Source: Diplonema japonicum
Taxonomy: Eukaryota > Euglenozoa > Diplonemea > Diplonemida > Diplonemidae
Assembly: GCA_964019335.1 (NCBI GenBank)
Contig: OZ025668.1
Coordinates: 496,001-560,000 of the forward strand
Length of the DNA: 64,000 bases
Direction: 5' to 3'
Shown here: positions 10,006 to 20,174 of the stretch, piece by piece
How the letters are laid out: the number at the start of each line of letters is the position of its first letter
Position numbering within the stretch: the first letter of the stretch is position 1
Notes under the pieces: model-generated
Told to the model about the DNA's origin: nothing
Databases searched by the model: none
The model's input: the letters and a program-made list of their open reading frames with translations, nothing else
Made by a program: the position numbers and the translations under genes

Positions 10006-10845
10006 TTAAAAACCCCAGTTATTCGCCTCGTTCCGCACCATTGTGTCTGGCGCATGTGAAGCCTGCAGCCTTTGCATCGACGCATGGTACCTGTTGGCCA
10101 CCCCGTGACATGGGATGATGTAAGCAGGGGCATCATTGAAATAAGCATCATCCTCTTGCTGGCCCATCAATTTGGAATCGTCAAGTGTTTCATCTATATC
10201 GATAGAGGGAAAGTCTATAGAGGGGTCTAGCCCGTTGATGAACCTGTCCTTCATGAAACTGATCAGCTGTGAGTGGTAATCGTCCCTGTCCTCTGCGGAG
10301 GATGGGACGGGGGGAGGGTGGTTCTCCCGTGTGTCTTCTTGTTCTTCCTCGTCTTCTTCCATGTGGTCCTCTGCATCGATAAGCTCGCGGGTTTTCTCGA
10401 CCATTCTGTGCAGATATTTCAGCTCCTCGGGGAGGCCTTCTCCCGAGGAGATTTTTTCCGTGAGAGATTTTTGTTCGCGTGTCTCGATGGTGGTTTCATG
10501 TTTCCCAACATATTCGTGGTAGGCTGTGGGGTCTCGTTTTTTTATGGCCGCGAGACCGAAGAAATCATCATCGTGGGACCTTTGCTCCATGGCTTTAAAC
10601 CTTCTGTTCCGCCGTGTGTTCTCGGGAACTGTTTCCCGCACCTTGTGGACCAACGCCTGCTTTGTTTCTTCTGTTCGTATCTCAGCGGAAGCTAGTAGCC
10701 TCCGACCGTCTTCCTTCACATCGAAGACTCCCAAGGTTACCCTAAAAAACTCCTGCGGAACGGTATTCAACATCTCTTCAAGCTCCTCCCAAGAATGGGA
10801 GATCCCTTCGTTTTGGGAAATTCGTTGCAGGACATCCTTTACCAT
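10006..10845 (-). CDS. CCDC97-like protein
   Basis: A 279-residue protein whose C-terminal half resembles the CCDC97 C-terminal domain (DUF2052 family): LISFMKDRFINGLD, then DFPSIDIDE and an acidic EDDAYFND. The middle is charged and helical, with an acidic run near residue 175. Known: human CCDC97 associates with the SF3b part of the U2 snRNP. Inference: a splicing-related nuclear factor. The ATG is at 10843-10845 and the stop TAA is only 96 bases before the next ATG. No introns are needed. Confidence 0.65.
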   Translation of the reverse strand: MVKDVLQRISQNEGISHSWEELEEMLNTVPQEFFRVTLGVFDVKEDGRRLLASAEIRTEETKQALVHKVRETVPENTRRNRRFKAMEQRSHDDDFFGLAAIKKRDPTAYHEYVGKHETTIETREQKSLTEKISSGEGLPEELKYLHRMVEKTRELIDAEDHMEEDEEEQEDTRENHPPPVPSSAEDRDDYHSQLISFMKDRFINGLDPSIDFPSIDIDETLDDSKLMGQQEDDAYFNDAPAYIIPCHGVANRYHASMQRLQASHAPDTMVRNEANNWGF

Positions 10846-10957
10846 TCTCTCCCTTTTTTTTTGGTGGGGGGTTTCTTTTTTTTTTTCTTCCCCCCCTTTT
10901 GAAAAAGTGAAAAAAAAGAAAGAAGAATAAGAATTAAAAGGTAAGCCGTGCTTTTTT

Positions 10958-10994
<37 letters not shown>

Positions 10995-11002
10995 ATTCCC
11001 GT

Positions 11003-12085
11003 TCAAATACAACCCGCAAGCACCGCCAAAGCAGCGGCCTTCGCCGCAACCATGCTGAGAACGGTCACGGTGATGATAGGTAAAACCTCCCCCGCTTTGC
11101 CTTCAAGATGGATAACTGCATGCGGTGTCATCAACGTCTTGTTTGGGTTGATTTCGACAATGGTCCCGCCTTTGCTCTTCACCAACAGTGGGAGCTTGTT
11201 CGCAGGGCTCACAATACACGAGGACCCGATGACTAAGGCACAGCGTGACGTCTCCGAAAGCGTGAAGCAGGACTTCTTCACAGAGTTCTTCAAAGCCTCC
11301 CCGAAGTAGATCGCATCCGGCTTCAGAACCCCGTCGCACTCCATACATTTTGGCGCTCCTTCGTGTGCTATCTTCCTTGCAGGAAGTTGCAGCATGGATT
11401 GATAATCCACTGATGACTCCGAAGATGTGTCAGAGACTGATGACGAGAGGTTTGTTGCGTCAGACGTGGAGTCAGATGATGAATCGGATGAAGGTGCTTT
11501 TTTTTGTGTTTTTTTTATTTTTGGCTGCTTTCCCGGGCATGGAGGGACGTTTTCATGGCAGATCTCACCTGTTTCACCGACCCACCCGAGATTCTTGAAA
11601 ACCTCCACCGCAGTGTAGGTTTGCTTGCAGGTCTTTCTGAGGCATATCCCGCGCATTTCGTTTCCGTGCAGTTCGTGCACAACCGACGACCCAGCATTTT
11701 GATGCAGCCCGTCAACGTTTTGCGTGATAACCCCGTTTACAAGGCCCTGTGCTTCTAGACTCGCCAGGCATAGATGGGCTGTGTTCGGTTTTACGGACGC
11801 TAACAGTTTCCACAGTTCGAATTCAAAGCGCCAGCACATTAGAGGGTTTTTCAAGAAGCCGTTGATGTGGCCGACCTCCTTTTGGTCGAATGACTCCCAA
11901 ATCCCGCCCGGGTCTCGATAAGTAGGCACGCCGCTCTCTTCGCTCACGCCTGCTCCTGTGAAAACCATCACCTCCCCACCTGCTTCTAACAGAGTTCTTG
12001 CTACACGCACCACAGGGTCGATCGGTCGCTTCCTCCTCACAACTACTTTACGACGGATTTTCCGTTTTGGGGCGACGGTATCCAT
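11003..12085 (-). CDS. Sir2-family NAD-dependent deacylase
   Basis: A 360-residue sirtuin that uses NAD to remove acyl groups from lysines. Seen: GAGVSEESGVPTYR (residues about 44-57), the NAD-site TQNVDGLHQNAG (121-132), catalytic His140 in VHELHG, and zinc Cys pairs at 148/153 and 247/250. The roughly 94 residues between the two pairs are much longer than the usual 20-odd and include a Ser/Asp-rich stretch. The last 25 residues are hydrophobic and could anchor the protein in a membrane. The first 20 residues are highly basic and could direct it to the nucleus or mitochondrion. The ATG at 12083-12085 directly follows an A run. Substrate unknown. Confidence 0.88.
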   Translation of the reverse strand: MDTVAPKRKIRRKVVVRRKRPIDPVVRVARTLLEAGGEVMVFTGAGVSEESGVPTYRDPGGIWESFDQKEVGHINGFLKNPLMCWRFEFELWKLLASVKPNTAHLCLASLEAQGLVNGVITQNVDGLHQNAGSSVVHELHGNEMRGICLRKTCKQTYTAVEVFKNLGWVGETGEICHENVPPCPGKQPKIKKTQKKAPSSDSSSDSTSDATNLSSSVSDTSSESSVDYQSMLQLPARKIAHEGAPKCMECDGVLKPDAIYFGEALKNSVKKSCFTLSETSRCALVIGSSCIVSPANKLPLLVKSKGGTIVEINPNKTLMTPHAVIHLEGKAGEVLPIITVTVLSMVAAKAAALAVLAGCI

Positions 12086-12251
12086 TTTTTTTTTTCGGGT
12101 TCTTTTTTCTCCCTTCTTCTCAAATTAATAACTACGACATAAAAAGGAGGGAGGGAAAAAAACTTTTTTTTTCGTCCTTTTTTTTCCCCATATTCAGGCT
12201 AGGGAGGGGGGGGGGGGGAAAAAACAGTTTCAAACAAAAAAAAGATTATTG

Positions 12252-13544
12252 TCACGGCCCGCCAAAACTGTACCGTACCTCCAGCATAGCGTCGTAGGTG
12301 CGCTGGCTCTCCTCAAGCCTGCCCTCTTGCTCCGCCTGGTCGGCGATGCCATTCATCTCTAGCACTCTGTTGTAAGCAAATTGTTCATCACTGGGAAGCG
12401 TGGTCTCCCACCCATTCACAAACTCCTCGTCGGCACCCTCAGTGGTATAGATCAGATCCGTGCGCAAAATGTATTTGTACCCCGAGATAACTGGCTGCGC
12501 GAAGTGTATGAGATGGTGCGGGAAAACTACTGCAAGACCTGCTTTGGGAACGATCCTGTGGGATTGCGTCAAATGCAAATTTGCCTTCCACGAAGGAGGT
12601 GGTGGAGACCCGAGCGGGACCTCGTACTCGGCGGGTTCCGGGCCTGGTTTTGTGAATATCAAATCCCCACCTTCATAATCATCATTTAAATAAACCATGA
12701 CGGTGAACGCACTGCGCAAACCCGGAGACCTTACATGATTCGCGTCTCGATGAATCTGGAACAACCCATTCTCGCTGTATCTTACTAATCTAAACACATT
12801 GTTGCATAGTGAGGGGGTCCAGGGTGATGTTGTTTTAACACCGAAGCCGCGTGGAATTGCTTGGAGGTGCTCTGGAGGGACTGCCGCCATGACCCTTTCG
12901 AATATTGCACTTGCTGCGTCGGTAGAAGAAATCAACAGCCTGTTCCCGGTCCGGTACCATGTTGGAAACTCTCTTGACAGATTTTTAGCTTGTCCTGAAG
13001 GGTATACCTTGTCTACCCACCATTTGCATTCGTTGGGGGTCAGAAAATTCTCGATGATGTTTACGGGGTGCCCGCCTACCTCCAAGAGGGACCAGTTGTG
13101 TTGCGAGATGCCAGCGATCGGAATGCGTGTTTCTGGTTTGAATACCCAGAATTCGTCGCGGTTCTCCCAGTGTTTTTGAGATTTGTCCTGTTTTTCCAAA
13201 ATTGAGTCTTTTGGAGAAACCCATGTGTCTTTGGGTTCTTCTCGTTTTGGTAGTGTTGGCTGTTTCTGTTGCTGTCTTGGAATTGTTTCTGCTGGACGAT
13301 CTCTTAGTTGTACCCTACTCACCTTCTCAGCGACGGCCATCTCGTCAGTATTGAACCCTTTACAGGTAGTTGCGAGCCACTCTTTTAGCGCTGCTTTTTT
13401 CCCGCTATCTCTCCCCGAGCTAATCTCATAAAAGGCCGCGTGTAACTCCATCAGACCCGTGCCTTTCCCGCCGCTCGTCCTTTTTTTTACATAATCTATG
13501 AACTTGGTTCTAAGCTGTTTGTATTTTTCTTCCGTTTGTGGCAT
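12252..13544 (-). CDS. 2OG-Fe(II) dioxygenase, prolyl-4-hydroxylase-like
   Basis: A 430-residue predicted iron- and 2-oxoglutarate-dependent hydroxylase. The catalytic region spans about 155-370. The iron ligands are probably His265 and Asp267 (FQIHRDANH) and His347 (HLIHFAQPV). Arg361 in YILRTDLIY probably binds 2-oxoglutarate. The domain starts with IIENFLTPNECKWW, the usual entry of the prolyl-4-hydroxylase-type fold. Residues 1-80 form a small helical domain I do not recognise, followed by a Gln/Pro-rich linker. There is no signal peptide, so it is probably cytosolic or nuclear. The substrate is unknown. The ATG at 13542-13544 is the first in frame. Confidence 0.8.
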   Translation of the reverse strand: MPQTEEKYKQLRTKFIDYVKKRTSGGKGTGLMELHAAFYEISSGRDSGKKAALKEWLATTCKGFNTDEMAVAEKVSRVQLRDRPAETIPRQQQKQPTLPKREEPKDTWVSPKDSILEKQDKSQKHWENRDEFWVFKPETRIPIAGISQHNWSLLEVGGHPVNIIENFLTPNECKWWVDKVYPSGQAKNLSREFPTWYRTGNRLLISSTDAASAIFERVMAAVPPEHLQAIPRGFGVKTTSPWTPSLCNNVFRLVRYSENGLFQIHRDANHVRSPGLRSAFTVMVYLNDDYEGGDLIFTKPGPEPAEYEVPLGSPPPPSWKANLHLTQSHRIVPKAGLAVVFPHHLIHFAQPVISGYKYILRTDLIYTTEGADEEFVNGWETTLPSDEQFAYNRVLEMNGIADQAEQEGRLEESQRTYDAMLEVRYSFGGP

Positions 13545-13900
13545 TTCTTTTTTAAATGTTATTGTTATTATGCCCTGTTAGAAATAAAAGATTTTTTTCC
13601 AAGAAAAAAAAGGGGGGGGGGAACAAGAACAACGATGAAGTGATGATCGAGGTTTTCGGGAGGTGTGCGGGGGTGAGGAGGGCAACAAAAAAAAAAAAAA
13701 AAAAGAAACCAATCGAAAAGAGAAAATGAGAAAAAAAAGAAAAAGAAAAACGGGGGGGAAAAAAAAAATGAAAGTACTGATGTTTTTTTTTTCCTCCTTT
13801 TCCCCCTCGGGTGTATTCCCCCCCCTTCCCCCCATGATAATTTTGAAGTATAATATTTTCCATTCTTTTTTTTTGTTCTTTCTCCTTATCTGCTGTTCCC
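13545..13900. other. spacer between oxygenase and DDX27 genes
   Basis: About 350 bases of G, A and C runs. Long lysine/phenylalanine-rich ORFs here are homopolymer artefacts. No other content seen. Confidence 0.6.
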
Positions 13901-16900
13901 CTAGTGTCGCTTGTATCTCTTTTTCGATTTGAAAGAAACTCCCGCTCGCTCTGTGAAATTCCACTCCTTCTTCTTGTCCTTTCCGGATTTGATTTTTTTT
14001 CCAGAGCCCTTGCGGTTCTTGTCGGCTTTTTCGATCTGTTTTTTTTTTTTTTTTCTTCTTTTTTTTTTTTTCCCGTACCTTTTCCTTCTTCGCCGCTTGT
14101 CTTTTCGCCAGCCAGTCTCTTGCGTTTGCTTTTTTTGTCGATTTTCCACGCATTTTTTCAATCTTCTGGGGTTGGTAATGTTTCCCGTACTTATCACCGG
14201 TAGGGGCCTTTTCAACATTTCGGGCTGCAGCAGCTTCCATCTTTTCGATCTGCGTGTTTTTTTTTTTTTTTTTAACCCATAACACTCCAAGGCGCAAATA
14301 TTTGTCGTTTTGAAAAATCGTTTTTTTCTCTAAGTACTTTTTCGTCCCCACGACCCCTGGATCTCCAAGCACGACTATAGTGAGGAGTTATTTTCAACTG
14401 CAATTAATGCTGCTCTGCATCACTTTACCTTGTTATCCACCCACCAAGTGGGTCCCAAATCCGAGTAGATAGGCTAAAAACGCAAAATAACGGGTGTGCA
14501 TACTGTGCCCAAATTGTTCCCAAAAAACGCAAAGGTAAAGCCAAAACAGCTACGGACGAGGTCCAACCTTCATGGGTAAGGGAGTTGGTACCCATAGAGA
14601 CCATAAAATAGGCCAGTGGGGAGAAAAAAAGCTGTCCCGTGGTACGCAGAAACTTGACGACGCAAAATGGTTATTCCTTCGGTTTTTTTATAAGAAGCTA
14701 ACAGACGTCATCCAAGAGACAAACAGGCAAAAGGACGCTGAGATTGATAAAATTTCGACCCAAGACTCCACCGCTTACTCGGATTGAGCATTGCGATGGG
14801 TTTACGGCGTGCCCAGAATCAGCAGTCGTATTGGTCCACAGGACCCATGAAAATCCCCGTTTTCAGTAACACGATGCCCAGGAGACGCTACTGGGAAATC
14901 AAAAGTAGCCTCCGCTTCACTCACACAGAAGAGTCAAACGGTGATGTGTTGTGAAGATACGGGGGTTTCTGGACAGAATTGGTGACAAGTGGGCAAAACA
15001 GCAGTGTCAGGAAAATATTTAAGCATTGACGAGACACTCGTACCTTCACGGGGCAATTGGGCTGCGGGTCTACTGTCCTTTCAAGCGTAAAAGATATGGC
15101 ATAAAAATCTACTGCCTAAACTGCGCGAGCACGAGTTATCTTTTGCGTTTCACATCCACCAAAATCGAGGGGCACGCACTTGAAGATTTCAGTGTTGTGG
15201 AAAAAGCGGGGCTGGGGTTAACAGAGCCTTTCCGGGGAAATGACAACACGGTAGTTTGCGATAGCTACTTTTCGACTGTGGGTCTGGCCGAAGCCCTGCT
15301 GTGAGGGGCTTGCATTTCGTTGGGTGTTGCGGACTCTTCTGGTGGGCCCTAGAAGTGACAATAGTTAACTGCCATGCACTTCAAATAAAATATGGTTCAG
15401 GGATGCCAAAGAGATACACAACCCTGGCTGCTTTAAAGAGCGCTTTCGAGAGAGCCTAATTGATGGGTCCAACGTTGCAAAAACACCACTCCCGGCACCC
15501 AACTAGTGGGGCACACACACCCGATACCCCAGATTACACCAAACGTGACCGCTAGCCACTCAAAGGGGGCACCTCCAGGGTCTGCAGGTTGAAAGAATGC
15601 ACAAAACGCACAATCTACAAATGCTACACCTGAAACCAACACCTCTGTCCAAATAAGTGCTTTTTTCGTACCACTCTTCCATCACCCCAAAAAGGCCTCT
15701 TGACGATTTCGAGGCCGATATTCCACCCGCAAATAGGCACTTCTCTCGGTCTGAGACATCTGAGGGGTCCTGATGCTGCCTTTTTTGTCCCAAGATGCTC
15801 AATTTACACCCCCCCGTGCACAACCCATTTTGACATGGTCGTTTTTGAGCACCCTACGGCCATTCAACTCTTCATCCCCTTTGTATTTTTATTAATTTTT
15901 GAACTTTTTTTTTAATTTTCCTGGTCCAAAAAACCCGTTTTACCTGCAAACGGGGGTTGAATGCTGCCATTTTTCCCCTCAGATTATGAAAAGGAGCAAA
16001 AAAGGGACCCCTATGTAGATAGGCCCCGGAGTGTTATGGGTTAATTTATAAGGCAAAAATTAAAAACATTCCCATACCCTTGAACCAAATTCTCCCTGCT
16101 TCCTCTTCTTCATGTGGTACGGCCCGCCAGTGATGAAGTCATCAAGGTCCGCACGACTTTCCGCTTCAAGCTCTTCACGTGTTCTTTTCCTAGTGGCATT
16201 CTTCTCCGACTCATTCGCGAACCACGTAGCACGAGGCCTGTGTAGGTGGCTAGAGCACCGTTTACTTAGCATACCTTGACTTGATCTCCTCCATGTGGAC
16301 GATGGTGTTCCTCTGCTTGGTGATCTTCTTCTCAGCCTCTTCGATCTTCTTTTCCATCTGCGCTTGTGCGATCCTCTCTTTGATCTTCGGTTGCAGACTT
16401 TCTATTATGGTTTCCATTTCTGCGAGCCTGTCCTTCTCTACTTCGCGTCTTCTTACCTTCGACACCTGTGTCGACCCCACCTGCACCTTCGACAGTTTGA
16501 CCACCTTCTTCATCAGGTCTGTGTCTTTGGTACCCACGAACGACACAGCTCTTCCGGTGTTCCCTATCCTCGCAGTCCGCCCCACCCGGTGCACGTACCC
16601 TGTGACGTCCATCGGCAGATCGTAGTTGACGACAGTGCGTACCCCTTCGATGTCGAGGCCCCTTGCTGCCACCTCTGTCGTCACCAGTACCTTCGCTTCC
16701 CTGTTCCTGAACTTATCCAGCGCCGCTAGCCGCTCCATCTGCGACACATTCTGGTGCAGCTCGACACAGTCCACGCCCTGCAGCTCCAGCAGCACCTTTA
16801 CACGCGCTGCACGCGATTTCTTTTCGCAGAACACAATGACGCCCTTCTTGAACTCGTGCGTGCACAGGCATGAGATGTACTGCAGCCTCGCTTTTTCTTC

Positions 16901-17944
16901 CTCAGCCGGAAGTCGTACGAACTCCTGCGTGAGGTGGGTGGCAACCGCCACGTGCCCCACGTCGACGTTGATGGGCTTGTCGAGAGAGAGGGACGCGAGC
17001 TCGTTGACCTCCTTCGTCATGGTAGCGCTGAATAGAAGGGTCTGGCGCTTTGCGGGGCAGAAACGGAGGAGTTCTTCGAGCTGTGGGCGGAACCCGTGGG
17101 ATAAGAGGCGGTCCGCTTCGTCAAGGACGAGGAACTCGAGGCCGTCGAGGGTCACGCCCTGCGCGTTGCGGAGACTGTCGATGAGGCGCCCAGGGGTTGC
17201 GATCACGATGTCGGGTCGGTTACGCAGCTCGCGCTGCTGGGCGGCGATGGACAGCCCACCGATGACAAGACTCTTGGTGATGTTGAGCCCGATGCTGAGC
17301 TGCTCAAGCATGTTGAAGCACTGCACGGCAAGCTCACGGGAGGGGAGCACCGCAACGGCCCTGATGCAGCTCTTCGTCCTCTTCTCAGATGATATTTTTT
17401 CCAGCACGGGGAGAAGGAAAGCACCTGTCTTGCCGCTCCCTGTCACAGATCGGCAGCAGACATCGTAACCTTCACACGATGCCGGGATGGCCTTGCACTG
17501 GACAGGGGTGGGCATCATCCAGCCGTTCTGTGCAATAGAGTGTTGGAGGCGCTTGTTGAGGGGGAGGTCGAGCCAGCTGGTTTTCGTTTGTTCTTGACCT
17601 TCCGCGATCTTGATGGTCTGGGCTCCCTTGATGGGGCCATCCACGGGCTTCGTGTCTGCTTGTTCAACTTCGTCCTCTTCCCCTTCTTCTTCGACTTCTT
17701 CCTCAGCGGCTCCCTCTTCCCCTTCCTCAACCTCTTCTTCTTCCTCATCCATTTCGATGTCTTCCTCACCTTCCTCACATTCCTCCTCCCCAAACTCTTG
17801 TCCTTCTCCTTCTTCTATGGTACTCTCCTCCCACGATTCATCGTCATCCTCTTCTGCCCTCTTTTTCTTGTCTTTAGGGTTGATGCTGATCCCCCTCCCC
17901 GGGCCTGCTAGCCCAGAGAAGAACCCCGACGTGTCCCGATCCAT
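13901..17944 (-). CDS. DDX27: DDX27/Drs1-like DEAD-box RNA helicase, four exons
   Basis: Nucleolar RNA helicase family needed for large ribosomal subunit assembly. Exons 16275-17944, 16078-16237, 14079-14249 and 13901-14035 give 711 residues, all phases agreeing. Seen: an acidic N-terminus (about 30-110), the Q motif (MPTPVQ), motif I (TGSGKT), Ia (PSRELAVQ), Ib (TPGRLID), II (DEAD), III (SAT) and VI (HRVGRTARIG). The C-terminal marks of this subfamily appear only after splicing: EIKSR joined to PRATWF across a 37-base intron, and the final SFKSKKRYKRH. Introns are 16238-16274 (37), 14250-16077 (1828) and 14036-14078 (43). The 1828-base intron is a 59-base intron carrying a piggyBac-type insertion plus its TTAA duplication. 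The gene should still be functional if that intron is removed. The ATG is at 17942-17944, just after a CAG acceptor-like site. Confidence 0.9.
14276..16040 (+). mobile_element. piggyBac-like DNA transposon in a DDX27 intron
   Basis: A 1765-base element bounded by 13-base terminal inverted repeats CCCATAACACTCC (14276-14288, and its complement at 16028-16040). It is flanked by TTAA at 14272-14275 and 16041-16044, the target duplication characteristic of piggyBac elements. The inside holds remains of a piggyBac transposase on the plus strand, opposite to the host gene. The terminal repeats are identical, while the coding part is broken by stops and frame changes. The element is therefore complete in outline but not autonomous. 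It could have been inserted by a related active copy elsewhere. Confidence 0.92.
14572..15690 (+). pseudogene. decayed piggyBac transposase
   Basis: Four blocks in the right order and strand match the DDE_Tnp_1_7 (piggyBac) family: FLRFFYKKLTDVIQETN (about 14670-14740), IAMGLRRAQ with YWSTGPMK (about 14785-14850), KRYGIKIYCLNCAS followed by FRGNDNTVVCDSYFS (15026-15304), and a C-terminal cysteine-rich zinc region with KRTIYKCYT and LCPNKCFF (about 15582-15675). The blocks sit in different frames. One position where the zinc region would have a cysteine reads TGA. The gene cannot produce a complete protein. Confidence 0.85.
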
Positions 17945-18105
17945 CCTTTCTGTGGGAACCTGTGGCGGGCTGCTTGGAGAGAAAAGTTGCTACAAAAACA
18001 AAACGCAAATACACGAGTTCGATCTAATAGGTGCCGAGGGGTGCGGGGGGTGGGTTCAAAATCTTTAATGGGAAAGGGAGGGGACGATCATAAACAGCGA
18101 TTCTT

Positions 18106-19501
18106 TTATCTATACATGTTTTCAGCCACTCGGCGTTGGAGGGAAGCCATTATGTCGTATTGGTTAGGGTTGGAGGGGTTTCCCCCTCCCCCTCCTCCAC
18201 CTTGGCCTGAGTGAACTGGCCGGGGTGGGGAGATACCCCCGATTCTTATTGGTCCACCAGGTTGGGCATTATTGAAGTGTTGTGGTTGTTGTTGTTGTTG
18301 TTGTTGTTGAGGGGCCATGGCGGCAGGGGGTTGAGCGTACCCAGTTGAAGCGGGGTTGCCGCGTAGCTCTTGGATTATTTTGTACTGTGCCTCGATAGTG
18401 GCTTGCTGTTGGCTTTGCTGCAGCTGTAGTTTCTCCTTCTCGAACGACTCCCGCTGTTCTGCCATCTCCTTCTGCGACACTTCATAATGCTTTTTAAGCG
18501 TTTGCGCACTGCCCAGAAGCGTCTCGATTTCACCCGTCTTCATCTGATTCGAGTGCCGCAGCTGCTCAATAACACTCTGAAGCTCCTATGGTCGAGTTGT
18601 TTTTTTATTTCCTCCCCCCTCTTTCTAACACACCACAATGAGCTCCCTGCCTTCTTCACCTTCTTCTCGTAACAGTTCGTTTTCTCGTCGGATCTATTGA
18701 ATTATCTTCTCCCACGTTGTTTAAGCATACCTTCTCGTATTCTTGCATGCCCCTGACCTCCCCTACCAGCCTCCCGTTGCCTTGCTGTTGCTGTAGACGG
18801 GACGCTGCAGCCTGCTGTTCTTTAGCTTGGACGGCGAGGGTCAGGGATTCTATCTGGCGTTTCAAGACGCCCAGTTCGTCAGCGTGTGGGCTGGAGGCTG
18901 GCGGTTGGTAATGAACAGGAAGAGGTGGTGGTGGTGGCTCGTATGATTCAGGAGTGGTTCTAGGCTGCGCCTGTTGTGTCATTTCTACTAATTGCTGGAT
19001 TTTCGACTCCAGGCTTGCCATCTCGGACTTTTGCTGCTGGGCTAATTTATGGTGGAGGTTGGTTACGACGCCGTTGAGCTCTTGCCGTGTGGCGACCGGA
19101 GGAAGTGGGTGGTGGACTACATGGTGGGTGGTGTTACTCCCACGTGGAGACACGTGTGTCGGGTATGCTGGCCGATGAGAAGGGGGTGGATGGAGCTCCT
19201 CAACAGGATACAGAGGCTGCCTTGCTATAGGCATCGGAGGCGATGGAGGAGCTGGTGGCGGCATCCCCACTTGCTGCTGTGCCGCCCACGAGCCCCCTAA
19301 AATGGTCCCTAAGTCCGGCGGAACATAGTCAAAGTTCCACATAGGGTACTTCTCTTGCATCGCCTTGACTATCATGTCCTCGTTCCCAGGGTACTGCTCC
19401 AGTATCGAGTCCACTGACGGCACCTTTTCGGGCAAGAATCTTGCGTAAAAGGCGACCATTTTCCGCCTTGCTACTTCTTTGCTGCTATGGATTTCCTGCA
19501 T
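18106..19501 (-). CDS. two-exon coiled-coil protein with PEKV-type N-terminal helix motif
   Basis: Exons 18731-19501 and 18106-18585 with a 145-base GT-AG intron give 416 residues. Residues about 8-50 (VAFYARFLPEKVPSV, then LEQYPGNEDMI) match a small helical motif of the FY-PEK-V-LxxYxG kind. I remember such motifs from many protist, notably kinetoplastid, coiled-coil proteins; that recollection is not checked. Then comes a Pro-rich segment, predicted coiled coils (about 140-350) rich in Gln, a poly-Gln run and a Gly-rich C-terminus ending VAENMYR. The function is unknown; a scaffold or cytoskeletal role is a guess. The ATG at 19499-19501 is about 30 bases after a TTTACAG acceptor-like site. 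Confidence 0.7.
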
Positions 19502-19684
19502 CTTATTCCCCACCTCTCCCTCCCCACCAACCTGTAAACGTGATCGCCACAATTATCACAAAGGCACAAAATACTCATCGCGAAGTTGCAATACGAAGCT
19601 GAGCGCCTGGTATAAAGGAAAAGGAAGGACAGGGGCAACCCAGCGGGGTGGAACCCCCCATACAACAAAGCTCAACAAAATCCA

Positions 19685-19957
19685 CTAGAAGCCTACAAGA
19701 AATGAGGCGAATGCAGCACCCATCATGAAGCGGTGGAAGAGCGGAACACGGAGACGCCGCAAAGAAGAAGCTGGTAAAGATAGAAATAAAAAATAAATAC
19801 TGTGTAAACAAAAAAAGAAGAAAAGAAGAAGAAAACAGGGAGGGTACAAGAATGCCAAACAGACGCGTTTTACGAAATCTAGTATTTCTGACTTGCACGC
19901 AGTGTTTTCTGCCCACCCTGGCATCCTCCCAGCAGCCTCATCCAGAGGAAGAAACAT
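19685..19957 (-). CDS. small membrane protein, possibly two exons
   Basis: A small gene starting ATG at 19955-19957, 14 bases after TTTCTATACAG. The first part encodes MFLPLDEAAGRMPG and a Cys-containing helix. A 48-base T-rich GT-AG intron (19800-19847) fits, with exons 19848-19957 and 19685-19799, giving 74 residues. Because the intron is a multiple of three without a stop, retention would add 16 hydrophobic residues. The C-terminus has hydrophobic stretches and ends FMMGAAFASFLVGF. Family not recognised. The coding character and acceptor position favour a real gene, but the evidence is modest. Confidence 0.4.
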   Translation of the reverse strand: MFLPLDEAAGRMPGWAENTACKSEILDFVKRVCLAFLYPPCFLLLFFFFCLHSIYFLFLSLPASSLRRLRVPLFHRFMMGAAFASFLVGF

Positions 19958-20174
19958 CCAGAGTTGTTTGTCTGTATAGAAATAACAGACAAATCCCCAA
20001 ATCTCCAAACAACACGAAAAAACGAAGAAACGTTGTCTTGTTCGTCACTTTCTTTTTACAGTGTTGGTAATGGTTGTGTAAATGCAGAGGAACATAAAGA
20101 AGCGAACGAGAAAAAAAAAAGGTGGGGAGGGGGGGGAAAGGGTTAGAGAAGGGAAAAGAAAACATCCGACCTTG

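Noticed and set aside
13578-14372. A single 264-codon ORF on the minus strand
   Set aside because: It runs through the piggyBac left end, a poly-A intron and a spacer. The conserved DDX27 C-terminus is recovered only by splicing parts of it.
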